Shown here one piece after another: positions 22,257 to 34,838 of a stretch of 64,000 nt of DNA. The stretch's first letter is position 1; every line of letters starts with the position of its first letter. The stretch spans positions 148,420,127 through 148,484,126 of the forward strand of contig NC_134833.1 of NCBI RefSeq assembly GCF_004210375.1. Direction: 5' to 3'. Under the pieces are notes generated by a model, which was given only the letters and a program-made list of their open reading frames with translations, was not told the origin of the DNA and made no database searches. This DNA is from Tachypleus tridentatus. Lineage: Eukaryota; Arthropoda; Merostomata; Xiphosura; Limulidae. Both the position numbers and the translations under genes were made by a program.

Positions 22257-23497
22257 TCGATATAAGGCGCTAGTTGGGGTCCAAAAAATTCGACCGCGTT
22301 GTATCTGATTGCGCCTTATACCGATTTGATTATATATTTTTTTGACCCTCGGGGTGAGCGATAATGCAAAATTTACGCGTTTTGTAGTGAAATAAAGAAA
22401 AACAAACAAAACTACTTACACCAATGATATAGCATTTTTTTTATTTATTAAACTCAATTTTAAGACTGAACTTAAATGTAAAAAACAGAATTCTAAAGAA
22501 ATTTATCGAATTCATTACTTTGATGGGGGCTGATATTCTAAAAGTAGTTCCGTCAGAGCAATCATGTGATCGTTTTTACGATTAGACGCTGATTAAAATT
22601 AGTTTAATTTTAAAAGTTAATACATATAGTAATTAATTTTGATAATTTATTTACTAATTATTAAAATCTAAGTACAAACTGAAGTCAAATAATTACCAAA
22701 TAAAAAAATGTCATGGCAAAGTTTAAAATACGAATTCAGTACTGAAACAAAAACGGATTTTTCAAAAAATTTAATAACAATAAAATATAGTAAGCACATA
22801 AAACAAGTTGAAATGCACAAATTTATAGTTACTCAGTAGTCTTCTTTCTTTCAAAAGCCTCCAAAAGTGTCTGTTGTGTTCCTCTTCAAGAACTCTGGTA
22901 CGTTGCTGATATCATCGACTATGGCCTTGACCAGTTGAGCTCTGTATTCTCTCTTGAAGCTGGCGATGATCCCTTGGTCAAGTGGTTGAATCTTGCTGGT
23001 GGTGTTTTTTGGGTAAGTAGAGTACGGTAATCTTTCCATCTCTGCTGGTTAGGTTCTCTGCCGGCGGGTGTGCTGGGCAATTATCCGATAGTAGTACGGC
23101 CTTCTCTTCTTTCTTCTGTGTTCTGAGGTGCTTCCTGACCGCTGGGACGAATTCCTGATGAAACCATTCTTCAAAGATTGTTGCTGTCATCCATGCGTTT
23201 TTGCTGCTGTTGTAGTCAAGTGGTAGTGTCTTCATGTTGAGGTGATGGAAACATCTTGGTTGTCGAAACTTGCCAATGAGGGGTTTGATCACAATATGCG
23301 GCGTGAAAACCATACAAAAAGATTGAAGTGGATTTGGTTTCTGATTTTTGATCACATTAACCGGCTGATTACATTAAGCAGTGGTAATATTAAGCGGCGG
23401 CCTCTGTAGAAACCCAAAAAAATTTGGGGCCTAAGACCCCATCGCGCCCAACTGATTATCGCGCTTTATCGATGCGTTTTGTATCAATGTTTACCTG
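22257..23497 (-). mobile_element. pogo/Tigger-like element, only in copy A
   Basis: The left end CAGTCAAACATCGATATAAG is typical of pogo/Tigger; the right end read backwards begins CAGGTAAACATTGATACAAA. TA flanks both sides (22255-22256 and 23498-23499). Copy B holds the empty TA within the same monomer at 42924-42925. At 1241 bp it is an internally deleted derivative. Confidence 0.92.
22851..23355 (-). pseudogene. pogo/Tigger transposase (DDE_1) fragment
   Basis: The minus-strand reading gives IGKFRQPRCFHHLNMKTLPL, KNAWMTATIFEEWFH, FVPAVRKHLR, then the second catalytic region VLLSDNCPAHPPAENL. After a frameshift near 23000 comes SKIQPLDQGIIASFKREYRA. These are conserved DDE_1 blocks of Tigger/jerky-like proteins. 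The N-terminal CENP-B-type DNA-binding domain and first catalytic Asp region are missing, so it is non-autonomous. Confidence 0.9.
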
Positions 23498-24110
23498 TAT
23501 TTATCCCTCACACTTCCATTTAGCAATATCTTACCGACCGCTTGACATCCAGATCTCTATTTTTCATCGTCTTGCTAACTATTTGATACTCAAATCTCTA
23601 TTCTTGTCCTTCTTTCCCAAATAGACTCCCAAATCTATTTTCTTTATTCTATTACCCACCACTTTCTACCCCGGATCTCCATTCTTCATCGTGTTACTAT
23701 TTGAAATTCATATATATATTATTCATATTTTTATAACTATCTGGCTCTCACATCATTTTTCTTCACCTACGTTCTAACTGTTTAACATCCACATCTCTAT
23801 TCTTTATCGTCTTGCTAACTATTTAACATCCAAATATTTATTCTTCACCTATTTTCTAACTACTTATCCCTCATATCTCCATTTTGCATTATCTTACCGA
23901 CTGCTTGACATCCACATCTCTATTTTTAATCGTCTTGCTAACTATTTCACACCCAAATTCCTATTCTTCATTGTATTACCGACCACTTCTCACCCAGATC
24001 TATATTCTTCATCGTCTTGCAATCTGAACTTCAAATATCTATTTTTTCATTATTTTATATCTATCTAACATCCATATCGTTATTTTTAACCAACTTAACA
24101 ACTGAGACTA
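23498..24110 (+). repeat. Higher-order T-rich satellite at the A/B junction
   Basis: The satellite resumes after the pogo insertion and runs into the low-copy start of unit B. The A-to-B junction lies inside this block, which also matches 1-345 and 42926-43510. Confidence 0.85.
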
Positions 24111-25101
24111 AACAATCTTTCATTCTCAAGTTGGAAAGAAATGGTGTGGTCAAGGCTTCTTATTATAAACAAAACATTATCATGTTTACCAAGAGTAGAA
24201 AAATAACTCGCAAACCAAATATTCTGTGTGCTGTTTTATATTAATCCCGACAAGTTGGTACGTTTCCATGTTTTGTATTGTTTATAAAAGAAACAGCTTG
24301 GTTTAAATAACGTTATTTTTCCAATAAACAGGCCTCACTCAACCTAGTGCTGCTATACAACAATGTTTCTATATCAGATTGATAAGTACAGGATGTTTTA
24401 AAGCGAAACAAAAGGATGGCGTTAAATTTATCAGTAATCAAGTGCATTCTAAATTACGATTTTGTAACCTGCTCAACGCAATACCTTTAACTCAGTCAAT
24501 AATAAAACAATATTGATTTTTTAAAACAATAATACCAGTACCTGAATGGCGTTGACCATATTTGGTCCTTAACGTGTCTGAAAACGTGTCTGAATGTTTG
24601 TCGTTATGAACATCAACGGACAATAGGTAATAACATTCCACATATGATTACATGGTGTCAACAAATCCGTTCGTTTTTGTATAAGATATAAAACAGAAAT
24701 AGTGTACAAAATCGGTCTCCATGGTAACAAATATGATTTTTTTTTCGTGAACTCGCTGTTACCTTTGATATCGGCCCTCCAAATATTAATCACTTCTAAG
24801 TTGGGTTATAGTCCAAGTGTATACTAACTTTCGTTTAAATCTACCCAACTGTTTTCGAGAAATATTGGTGATAAACACACACACACATGGATGAAAACAA
24901 AACGGTAATAATAATGATGTTGAAACTCCTTAAACAATAGTTCTATGATGTTTAAGCTCCATGTAAGAAGAATTAAATTAAGTAGTTAATATAGTACCAG
25001 TTTATTAAAGATGTCAAGTAGCTAAGGCTTAAAACTAATCCCGTCATAGCAAGGTACAACAAATAAATAAAATAAGATTCGTATTATTCTCAAATACTTA
25101 C
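24111..25101. other. Low-copy AT-rich stretch, copy B
   Basis: Counterpart of 346-1347. It has a short frame containing NIWRADIKGNSEFTKK on the minus strand (also seen in D around 57690). That piece could be coding remnant but has no clear splice context. Confidence 0.4.
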
Positions 25102-25244
25102 CACAACCTGTCAAGTAGTAAAGTCTGAACGGGGAATCCTTACTGAAAACAGAAACTGTGATACTGGAATGTAGTAGGAGACATTTTATACTCCAATTTA
25201 TACTCGTACATTTTGAGAAATAATATAGTTTTACATAACCAGTC
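25102..25244 (-). other. Exon-like cassette, copy B
   Basis: It has the same acceptor (TTTACAG) and donor (G|GTAAGTATT) as copy A. It is 143 bp, one codon shorter than A and D, and still open throughout. Key residues TGYVKLYY, KCTSINW, ITVSVFSKD and YYLTGCG are retained. Confidence 0.45.
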
Positions 25245-26448
25245 CTGTAAATAAAATAACTCGAGACTCAAAATGCTAACGAATTAGACATACTTTCAAT
25301 AAAGATGAAAATATTTTAGTAAGACAATGGAAATGAAAACGCATCCTTCAGAACTGTGTTGTTCTTAGTGTGTCTTTAGGTATTCTAAAATAAGACTTTG
25401 AAGGCTTAGATAAATGTGTCTTTTCAGAAAATTTCGCCCAAAAAGTGAAAATATTAATTATTGCGATTATAACAGCCGAAGCTAACAGTTATTAATGATA
25501 CATACAATATACAAATTACATTAATATTAACTTAAGATCAAAGCAAGCTACCTACTTAGAGTGAATCTAAAAAAACAAATAAAGCATAAATAAGCACAAA
25601 TAAGACATAAATTTTATGTCTTTGTCTAACGTTCTTTTTTATAAAAAAGTATCATTTTCGGCCTTAATCCCAATAACATCTCACGAGGCTAGACCAGCTT
25701 AGGAGATTTAGGTTAGTCCCAAATACTTATATTAAGTTAATAATGCGAAGCAAAATCTATAACTAAAATTTACTAATAAATAAGTATTTTAAAAGCAATA
25801 TAATTAGATACATTAGCAAATATTATTAACCATTAAGTAACACTTAAATGTTCTGTTAGGTGTCATATTTACTTAAAATAACACACCCTTATTCACGTGT
25901 AGTGCATTAGATCAAAAACCACCAACTGGTTCTTTTAAGTCCGCGTTCGCTTATCACCGCAGAAGAATAAGGGTAAGGGTAGTAGTATTATCAAACAAAT
26001 CTGTGGAACAAAGTAAAGATTAGAAGCTAAAGTTTACTGATTAAAGATGTGTCGTTAACTACAATTAAGATTTACAGAGATAATGGAGATGTTACAACCC
26101 TCAACTCTCGTCAAATTGTTTTAACTTCAGAGACAATAAAGATGGTCTTTATAACGATCTTTGTCATCAATTCGTTCTAACTTTAAAAGAGTCAATATAT
26201 ATTACTTTATAATGGTCTTTGTCATCAATTTGTTCTAATTTTAAACAAAAATCAATAAAAAATTCCCACTTTGGTATCCTAAGTCCAGACAATTATCAAA
26301 ATAACTGTAATGCATACAACAAACCTTTGTTTATCATACAGTAGAATTTTAAGTTCTGTCCTTGCAACAAGCACCCAACTTTCACGATTTTTTAATACTG
26401 AAGGTTTTATTATATCTTTATTAGTATAATTTATAAATATAACTTTAA
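25245..26448. other. Low-copy AT-rich stretch with empty insertion sites, copy B
   Basis: Counterpart of 1494-3252. It contains the uninterrupted versions of the A-only 281-bp insertion (near 25830) and of the SINE target (26316-26327). No gene seen. Confidence 0.6.
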
Positions 26449-26545
26449 GAACTGTCAGCAGATATACTTGTAATGTATCCTGAAAAGTTGCGAACTGTCT
26501 CCCATACACAAGTCCTATGGATTCAGTGCTCTCGCGATCTTCAGA
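26449..26545 (+). other. Exon-like segment X, copy B
   Basis: An open frame (VMYPEKLRTVSHTQ, then VLWIQCSRDLQ) runs into a consensus donor TTCAGA|GTAAGTATG. The 2-bp shorter middle compared with A changes the frame, so coding status is uncertain. Confidence 0.3.
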
Positions 26546-26697
26546 GTAAGTATGCTTTTGTTAATGCTTTACTGACACTCTTAATATTTTGTGGAAGAGA
26601 TGATTAAATACAGAAATACATAAGAATGTTATTGAACGATTCCTTGATAAAACATGGTTATTTTACTGCACAAATAAGTGAAAACTGCTAATAGCAG

Positions 26698-26843
26698 TGC
26701 CATGTATGGAAGCGTCATTAACCACGAGAACGTTTTCCCCCAGTTTTAGCTAACCTATATAAAGGAGAAAGAAAGACCTTACACCCTGAACTGCCCTTGA
26801 GGCAGACCTTATTTTCACTTGAGACATTTAACTGTGTGACCAG
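26698..26843 (+). pseudogene. Decayed exon Y, copy B
   Basis: Counterpart of 3503-3649, beginning AMYGSVIN after an acceptor-like TAATAGCAG. It contains stops. See 45639-45786 for the open version. Confidence 0.4.
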
Positions 26844-27180
26844 GAATCGGGAATATTTTGCTTGTTCTTTCTAGACTCTGCTGGACAGATGATAGCTGAA
26901 AGGAACTTGACCGATGTTCACTGGTGTCCTAAACACACGCTTCCAAACCTATAGTCGTAATACTTGTTTGTTTATTTGATTATTAATTTGTTTTGCTACT
27001 GAATAGTATTACATGCAAATAAAACTAGCTTTGTATGTCACATTTTTATCGCATAAATGATGACAACATGTTCGATTCAATGCTCATGTTCCTTTATTGA
27101 ATCATTAACTGTCAGTGGAAATACTTATAATGTATGGTGAGAGTTTGCGAAATTTCATAGAGATACACAAGTCCCATGGA

Positions 27181-29120
27181 CAGGGGCGTAGATCCTAGGG
27201 GGATGGGATATACATCCTCCCCTTCATTATATGGTGCATATAATGAACCCCCTATAGTTTTCTCTGTTTAATTGTTTTATTGCATCATAGGCCTACAAAT
27301 TGTGTGTTTGTTCTTGTGATTCTCGTGTTCTTACCAATCGAATTACACAATTAGTACTGGATGTAGACTTTTTCAGTAGTCGAAATGTACATCTTTAATA
27401 TAGGCGTACTTCTAAACTTTTCGATCCAGGTGATAGTTCGCTAGTGTCAGTCACTAAGTCTAAGTATACATGCAAGGCTTGCAAGTACTATCACAGAATC
27501 TACCTACGTCTTGTACGTAGTGTAAGATAAAGTAAATTTTTATCACAACAGATTGAACAGAGCATGAAATTCGAAAATATTACTCTCAAGCGTATTCTCC
27601 TGTGATCTAGATCTGGCAGGCCATGTGTAGCTTGTAGCGGTTTTCCTACGCCATTTGTTCTTATGCATGTCTAGCCGGTTTTATTGTCGAACGCTTTACT
27701 CTCCTTAGCTGCTGAAGGCGCTGACCATATAGTATGTTTAGTGTACAGTTAACGACAGGTTCCGGCCGCTCGGATCCAGACGCGCCTTACATCAACACCC
27801 TCCGCTCCCTTTAGTCTGAGCCTCGATTTTCCAACAGGGCTCATTAGACCTGTGTTTGTAGCCCTCAATAATCCATGAAATTTCAGATTATCACCGCCCT
27901 CTAATATAGTGCTGGTGCTTTATGGTAAAAGAACAATATATTCTTTTATCATAGATAGTAAAAATATTGTATTTTCTTGTATAATTAGAACACAAAAGGA
28001 ACGATTTCAATTTTTGTTTAAGTGTTTTTATTTAATAGACGTGCTTATAGACATTATATCACAACGTGTTTGTCTTTTGATAAGCTTTAACAGAAACATA
28101 TATTTGTGATTAATTAAGAATTTTTCGAGAAACTTGCAATTACTTGTGTTGTAACTAGCATACATTATTGTCCCAGCGATACCCAGGTGGTCTGTCGGCT
28201 CGGTAGTCACTGTGACGTTCGAGCGTTTGACTTAAATACATTGTACACTTCAGTCCTACTTCCATTCTATTTTATCTTCGTTTGTTGTACGTTAGAGTTT
28301 TTCAATAAAGGCTGTATTTTAGCCTGTTGAGTCATCTGGGAAACAGATTCCAATTATGACAAGCAAGCGTCTGAAACTTTCCGATATTAGACAGTTCAGG
28401 TCAGTTACTGGTACTACAAGCGACAGTGCAGATGCATATAATTCAACAACCTCAAGCAAAGGAATAGAAACTTGCCATACAGAGGAAATACCATGTTCAT
28501 CAGAGGACTAGTCTGAAAATGCATGTGCAACTATTGCACATCATGAACCACCAGATAGTTGTGAAACAAGTTTGTGCAGTAATGAAAAATCTGACACTCC
28601 ACAGATACAGTGTGAAAAGCCATATCATCCAGACGCACAACTAACACCACGACAGAAAGCAAAATTTCAAAATATCAACTTCCAGGGCAAGTGGTTTGAT
28701 GAGTTCCCATCGCTGCACTTAGACAATCAGACTCAAAACGTCATATGCTTTCATTGTGCCAAGGCGGAAAATAGAGGCCTTTTTTACAAAAAAATTGGAG
28801 AGGCCAGTCGAGTTTACCTTCATATCCACCGGTTTTTGCAACTGGATGAAGGCAAAACAGACAGTTTTAGGATTGTTGATGCTCAGCATCCATTAGCTCC
28901 ATTAGAGAAACTAAATCGTGCATTCCAAGCAAAATCAGCGACAGTATCTGGCATGATTGAAGCATTTGCAATGACAGTTGAGCAATTGCGGGTATTGCGA
29001 ACAGAGAAAAATTTCAACAAGATATTTGATGAAGCTGAGAAAAAGGTGACTTCTCTAGATCTGGTGCCTATTGAACTACCACGCATTTGCAGCCCCCCAC
29101 CCCCCCAGAATCACAGGTAA
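27181..29120 (+). mobile_element. hAT-1 element, copy B (internally deleted)
   Basis: It begins CAGGGGCGTAGATCC directly after segment X', as in A. About 0.9 kb of the transposase core is missing. Leader and transposase ends otherwise match A and D. Confidence 0.72.
28356..29120 (+). pseudogene. hAT-1 transposase, copy B, zinc finger fused to tail
   Basis: ATG at 28356 starts MTSKRLK; a GAG-to-TAG change at 28508 stops it. A downstream ATG at 28572 opens 182 codons: TTF zinc finger (FQGKWFDEFPSL, VICFHCAKAENRGLF, RVYLHIHRF). It then passes, through a deletion joining GKTD to SFRIVDAQHP, into the tail LNRAFQAKSATVSGMIEAFA and RTEKNFNKIF. The joint has a short shared ACAG, consistent with microhomology-mediated loss. 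The whole catalytic core is gone. A DNA-binding-only product is conceivable but unproven. Confidence 0.75.
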
Positions 29121-29982
29121 TGGCTCAGCACACCATTACTTGACATCTTTTACATTATAGTAAATACGATTATGTCAGTCACTTTCTTTATAAACCCATC
29201 AACCTCACCAGTCGCTCGTATATTACTTGGCAGTAAAAGATAGTTATATTTTTCAAATCTGAGGTCAAAGACAGATCTAAACATTTTAAAACGATGGACT
29301 TTCACACAGCTTTTAATAAACCAGGAGAAAGTGGAAACATGAATTTACAAAATTCCTTTTCATTAGATAACGCTTGAGTTTGTTGATAATAGAATATTCG
29401 CCATTCCTTTGTCCAACAACATTTGCAAACAGGTAACTGAAGATTAAGTGTTGGGGTCCAAAAAAAATCTCAGCAGCTGAATAGACTTCAACTGTGAATT
29501 TTAAAAATCTCAACAGAAAAAGACATAGTGTTTTTTGTTGTTTTTTCTTTCGAAAGGTGTGACTGTTTGTTCCAGAACGATACATACAATTATAGAAAAT
29601 TTTATTCCAAACTATTCAAGTAAAAGAAATAGTCAATTATTGATTCTCAAAATATATAAGAAAGTTTAAAAAATAAACTTTTCATTGAAAAAACTCCAAA
29701 TTACGAAACAGAAGGTTAACGTTTTAGGTATAGAGTAGAAGTGTGTAACGAAATGCAGAATTTTGATAGCAAATATAAAGTAAAACGTTACAAAATAGTA
29801 ACTTTGATTGAAAAAGATATATGAAGGTAACAAAACACTTAATACAGTCCAAATGTGATCAATCAAGGATGCAAACATGTAACAAAAAGTTCAACATTTG
29901 ATTATTTAATAAGATGCAATCATACTATAACTAAAAATGTTACTTTCACAAATGCCCTCTCCCCAATCACCCCAGAAGATTT
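29121..29982. other. AT-rich stretch after hAT-1, copy B
   Basis: Counterpart of 6905-7730. No gene seen. Confidence 0.45.
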
Positions 29983-30209
29983 TGGTTTGTTTGGAATTTC
30001 GCGCAAAGCTACTCGAGGGTTTTCTGCGTTAGCCATCTCTAATGTGGCAGTGTAAGAGTAGAGGGTAAGCAAGTAGTCATCACCACCCACCACCAACTCT
30101 TGGGCTACTCTTTTAACAACGAACAGTGGGATTCATCTTCACATTATAACGCCCCAGGGCTGAAAGGGCGAGTCGAGTGCCTTATCTTCCTGGCTATGCC
30201 GGCTCCTCC
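29983..30209 (-). mobile_element. Old tRNA-derived SINE, copy B
   Basis: Same orientation and site as 7731-7950. Body and GTAGCTTTGCGCGAAATTCC end are conserved. Confidence 0.88.
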
Positions 30210-31207
30210 CAAATAGAAAACAGGGTAATAATAATTTCACCAAATGTCCAATAAAATAAATTGCTACATAATGGTTCTGCGGCATCAGTTTTACCAGGTT
30301 GAACTTATAAATTCCAGTTATTACCCACGTTTTAAAATACAATTTAAAAGTAAAAATCAGGGTTGAGAAATTACACAAAAATAATACCAAACAATGAGTT
30401 TCACTCTTCAAAACTCAAGATCTAAAGAATTTACACGTTTTGATTTAAAAAAGTTTGAAAAATAATTTCACGCAAAAGTGATAAAGTCAAGATTAATATT
30501 GTTCAAAACTCCTTGATACTTTCATTACCTATATGTATTATAGAGTTTTGAAACAAATCTCGAAAATTCTAGATATAATTTTATAAATGAAGTAGGACAA
30601 TATTGTAGAATATAACACTATTACATTTTATACAAATGGTTGTAACTCCAATGAATTTTTTTATAAAAACTACACGAAACCTGTTTCATAAAATTATAAA
30701 TATTTGGTGCAAAATTTTTTTATAAAATAGTTCTATCGAGTCTTTATTAAATTTACGCCTTTAATAAACCACTGGAGGTTTTATGAAACCTGGAAGAATT
30801 TCTTCTCTTTGTTTCCACTCACAAATAACTCTCTTTTTGAGTAGTCATCTGTTTTTAATAGTACAAATAGTCAAGTTCTTAGCATGTCGTTTAAGTTTAC
30901 AGCTTTTAAATTCATCTGACTGTGATGAATGCTGGTTGGTGTCGAATCTGTCATCATACTGTTAATCATTGGAAATGTAGTTTACTGTCTCCTATACATC
31001 AACATGTACATCTGCCACTATTACATTTTCTTAAAGAGTTGGGTAGCTTGCAGATCACCATTGAAATTGTAACCCCAGCAACATGAATATTTATTATCTG
31101 AATCTACATGATTCACATTGGAACAAAAATAAGTATAAGGCACTAGAAACCTATAATCATGGGTTTGTACACACGAAAAAACCTAGTGTGGCTGTCCATG
31201 CAACAAC
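30210..31207. other. AT-rich stretch between SINE and hAT-2, copy B
   Basis: Counterpart of 7951-8946. No gene seen. Confidence 0.4.
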
Positions 31208-31840
31208 ACACACACACGTTGAAAATACACTCAGTATCTCTGGCAATATCATCTATTATATCATCAAACTCAAATGGCGATGAGAAATATTATGAATTGT
31301 GATCGCTTAAAATTAACTAATAATGCACAAGAAAATGACAATAAAATTCATGAACTGGTAAACATACTTGAACCAGATTTTTGGAGTACTGATAAAGTTG
31401 CTGCCTTGGAAATACGCTGATGACAAATTGTATGAATTCAGTAAGTTCTCTCATCACGAAATCATCATTAATCATTTTTGTGACTATGTGAAAAATGTCC
31501 TTCGAAATCACCATAATGATGAGATTTCAAGAACTGTACAAAAGGCTAAAAATATTATCAATAGTGGTATTCATAGTTCCGCAGAAGCAGAAAAAGGGTT
31601 TTCAATAATAAATATTATATATTCCGATGAAAGAAGCCGCCTCACAGTTGAAAATGTGGCAAACCTGATGACAATTGATTTGATTCGCCTGCCACTGGTT
31701 TCACAGAATCCCACTTTTCCAGTTCAAATTTGGCTATGAAAATACACACAGCTGATGACAACGGGTTCAAACGTGGACGGAATAAAGAATTTAATGATAA
31801 TCAAGTTGTAATTTGGAAATATTTAAAGCATGCTGAATAA
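31208..31840 (+). pseudogene. hAT-2 transposase C-terminal part, copy B
   Basis: Same blocks and the same frameshift positions as 8947-9579. The longest open piece (31368-31739, 123 codons) differs from A by only a couple of residues (IHSSAEAEKGFS against ILSSAEAEKGFS, IRLPL against IGLPL). Shared frameshifts show the gene was already dead before A and B separated. Confidence 0.75.
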
Positions 31841-32645
31841 ATTATTTGAGTAAGATATTCTTGTTGTTATTTTCAATCACACAAAATTGTGGTGTGTAAC
31901 GCGACACATAATTGGTTGTTTAAATATTTGAATCCCATCACTGTTCTAAACATTACTGAATCTAACCAAACTGCGTCGTTTAACCAATACAAAATAATGA
32001 TAAAAAAATTTAACCAAACACACACTCATGAACTGACATTAAAAGGAGTAAATATTTGTGATGTACATGAAGCTTCCTTTGTAATTGCAGATAAACGTAA
32101 TTATCAATTTTAACATCCTGGAAAGGAATAAATCGACAGATTCATAAAATAAAAAAGTTTTTCTAAAGCAGGGCTGCATACCCTCTTAAGGTTCGTAAAT
32201 TTTTTTAAATATAGTTACACGCTGTAAATGTGAAAGTTTTCATTTTTTATTCTGCGGTTCAACAAAACTAAAGTACCAGGAAACAACTGAAGCTACACTG
32301 TATGTTGACGAATATTTACAAACTAATTGATGTTTAAAACTACGATATTAGTTTTGGATCCAAAAACATTTAATTTAAAATAAACAAATACAGAAGTTAC
32401 TCCCTCTCTTTTTTTTAGGAACGTTAATGCATATCTAATTGGGTATCGATAGCCTCTAAAGTAGCTGTAATAATGAAGTATTGGTATGATAAATTTACAT
32501 TTACGATATGTAAGACGTGAGTTTATTTATATTTTTATAAATTTTTCATAACGAATTCCATAAAATGATTATTAAATGCTGTCAGTATCCATACTCTCAT
32601 GATTTCTTCCACAACTTTTCTAGTTGATTTGGTTTGTATCTCTAT
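31841..32645. other. AT-rich stretch, copy B
   Basis: Counterpart of 9580-10399. No gene seen. Confidence 0.45.
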
Positions 32646-32774
32646 TCAGTTGTTTCTTCCTGCACGTTTTAAGATGACATTGATATAGTAGCCTTTACAC
32701 AAACCCTTACATGAAATATGCTTATTATTTGACATGAGATTTTCTTCACAAACTATGAATTTAACATTTTCCAT
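32646..32774 (-). pseudogene. Small Cys-rich reading frame, copy B
   Basis: 42 codons, MENVKFIVCEENL through CKGLCKGYYINVILKRAGRN. First Cys of the pair is replaced by Phe. Counterpart of 10400-10519. Confidence 0.28.
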
Positions 32775-32977
32775 ATCCACACACAAACTGTTAAAACAAT
32801 AAACCATTTCATTGTTCCAAATATAATTACATCTTCTAAACTACTTCTGAGACACGTAAATTCAGTATTGTTGACGGTCAATGGTTAAGTACTAGGAGGT
32901 TACAATTGAGGGTTTATAATATTTCGTGATTCGAACGTTTCCTAAACCTCAGAGATAAATGTCTACTTACTTTACTG

Positions 32978-34838
32978 CAGTGGTTCTTAACCTTGTTAGA
33001 GGTACTGAACCCCGGAAGTTTCACTGAACCCTTCGTAATTGGAAAAATAAAATATGATTTTTTCAAATTCAAAACATAAGAAGATATTTTACTAGAGCAC
33101 AAAATGAGCCATGCATCAGTTGCACATAATATCACTGTGTTCAAAGAACAAAACCAACAAAACATGAATTTCACACAAAAACAAAAACATAACTCAATGA
33201 ATATTTACTGCAAATCAACGTGACTTTTGGTGTTGCCTTTCAGAGACAAGTTCAGAAATGCCCGGCTTCACTTTGGCAAGTGCCACTCTTATATCATTAT
33301 CGGAACAAAAATGTTCCTTTTCTTCGATTTTATGTCTATCAAGCTCGAAAAGAATTGCTCGCAAAGATATGTTGTAACAAACGGTATGATTATCTCAAGG
33401 GCTTTCTTAGCAATAAGAGGGTACGCTACGAGCTGGTGACACCAGAACGTTGAAAGCGTTGTTGTTCTAAAAAAGTTTCTGTTGAACCTCTTAGCTCTGC
33501 TGAAGTTCAATGATTTCGTCGAGGTATTCATCATTGGCATCTGCTGTCGCAACACTAAACGTGAACGGCTGTCTCACCCTTGCTGGATATGACTCTCTGC
33601 TGAGGAAGTATTCGTCGAGAAACTTTGCGAGCTCATCTAAGTGCATGACAATTGCTTGCTTCAGTTCCCCAAGCACAGAAATGTCTCCGATTTCAGACAC
33701 ATCTTTGATCTTACTCACACAGTCGTCCAGCAGGGGAAAGTTTGCAAAGTTATCATTCTATGTTCGTCGTTTCTATAACGGTAGCTTTTTTGAAAAGCCT
33801 TTCACCAGTGCACCAAAACCAGAGTTTCTTCCCAGCATGACTGGAGCTCCGTCCAAACAAACTGCAGATACCATATCCTACGAAAGATCGTTGTCTCTGA
33901 AGAAGTCATCCACAAGTTTCTTCATGTCGTCTGCCTTAGTTGTTGTTGTAAGAGGATACTTACAAAAAAAAATCTTTTCTCGTCGTTCTTCACACAGCGC
34001 ACGAATACAACGAGCCGGCTCAGATTGGAAACGTCAGTGGTCTGGTCGAGTTGAAGGCTGAATTTTGCTGGGCTTGAAATCAGATTTGCAACTACTTGAG
34101 CCAAGATGTCATCGCTCATGTCATCTATTCTGCTGCTGATGGTGTCATCTGAAAGAGAAATTTGGAATAACGTATTTTCAGCACCTTTTCCCGGTATGAT
34201 ATTCGTCATCTTCAACGCAGTTGGTTTTACGAGTGCTTTACCAATGGTGTGTGGTTTGTCCTGCTTTGCGATCAAGTACGCAACTTCGTACGATGCTGTG
34301 AGGATCGGTTTGTCGATGGATACAAAGCCGAGAACAGGCAAAGTAGCCTTTTCATCGAGCCTGGCTCTCTTTACCTTGAATTCAGCAAACGTTGTACTCT
34401 TGTATTTTCCATCTCCATGCAGCTTTAGGGAGTGTTCTTTTACTTTAGCCGGTGCTAGACTAGAATTGCTCAACTTGGCATTGCAAATCATGCATTGAGG
34501 ACGCTGACTCCCATCATGTTCCGTTATACACGTGAATCCATATTGTACGTATTCGTCCGACCACTTTCTGTGTTTGCTCGACATAGTTAGTATGAAGGGA
34601 TTGAAAGATTAGGAGAAAAGTAATAAAATGACGCACGATTACTACAGTCACAAGTCAACTACTAAGCGCACGAAGTTCCCTGCAGCACAGATATTAAGGC
34701 CAAATGATGTGCCGTGTTCAGCCGCAACCAATGATGGCCAAGTGGGCATGAACGAAATGGACACACACACAGTATGTGTGTTTTGACCTTTGCCGAACAC
34801 CTGACACTGACTCACCGAACCCCTGGGTTTCGCCACTG
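32978..34838 (-). mobile_element. Buster-type hAT element, copy B
   Basis: Left end CAGTGGTTCTTAACC after CTTTACTG, right end CGCCACTG. The right target copy has lost a base (CTTAATG). It is 1861 bp, about 450 bp shorter than A because of an internal deletion at about 33800. Confidence 0.9.
33220..34584 (-). pseudogene. Buster/ZBED5-like hAT transposase, copy B
   Basis: ATG at 34584 begins MSSKHRKWSDEYVQYGFTC and stays open for 220 codons. It shows the BED finger (CMICNAKL), KFSLQLDQTTDVSNLSRLVV with the first catalytic Asp, and after a frameshift CLDGAPVMLGRNSGF with the second Asp intact. A deletion then removes the insertion-domain region. The C-terminal part (EQFFSSLIDIKSKKRN, RYELVTPER on the other strand is a shadow) follows in other frames. 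Inactive, but its N-terminal two thirds is better preserved than A. Confidence 0.85.

Larger units (their letters stand above)
1..23750 (+). repeat. Segmental duplication unit, copy A
   Basis: Position 1 aligns with about 23751, and the two then run colinear for the whole unit with only a few percent visible mismatch: exon-like cassette, hAT-1, old SINE, hAT-2, Buster, mariner, repeat-protein gene, satellite, Tc1-like element. Copy A carries three additions missing from B: 281 bp at 2062-2342, a SINE at 2840-3120 and a pogo element at 22257-23497. The A/B boundary lies inside satellite DNA, so unequal exchange between satellite blocks is a likely cause (inference). Exact edges within the satellite are approximate. 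Confidence 0.85.
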
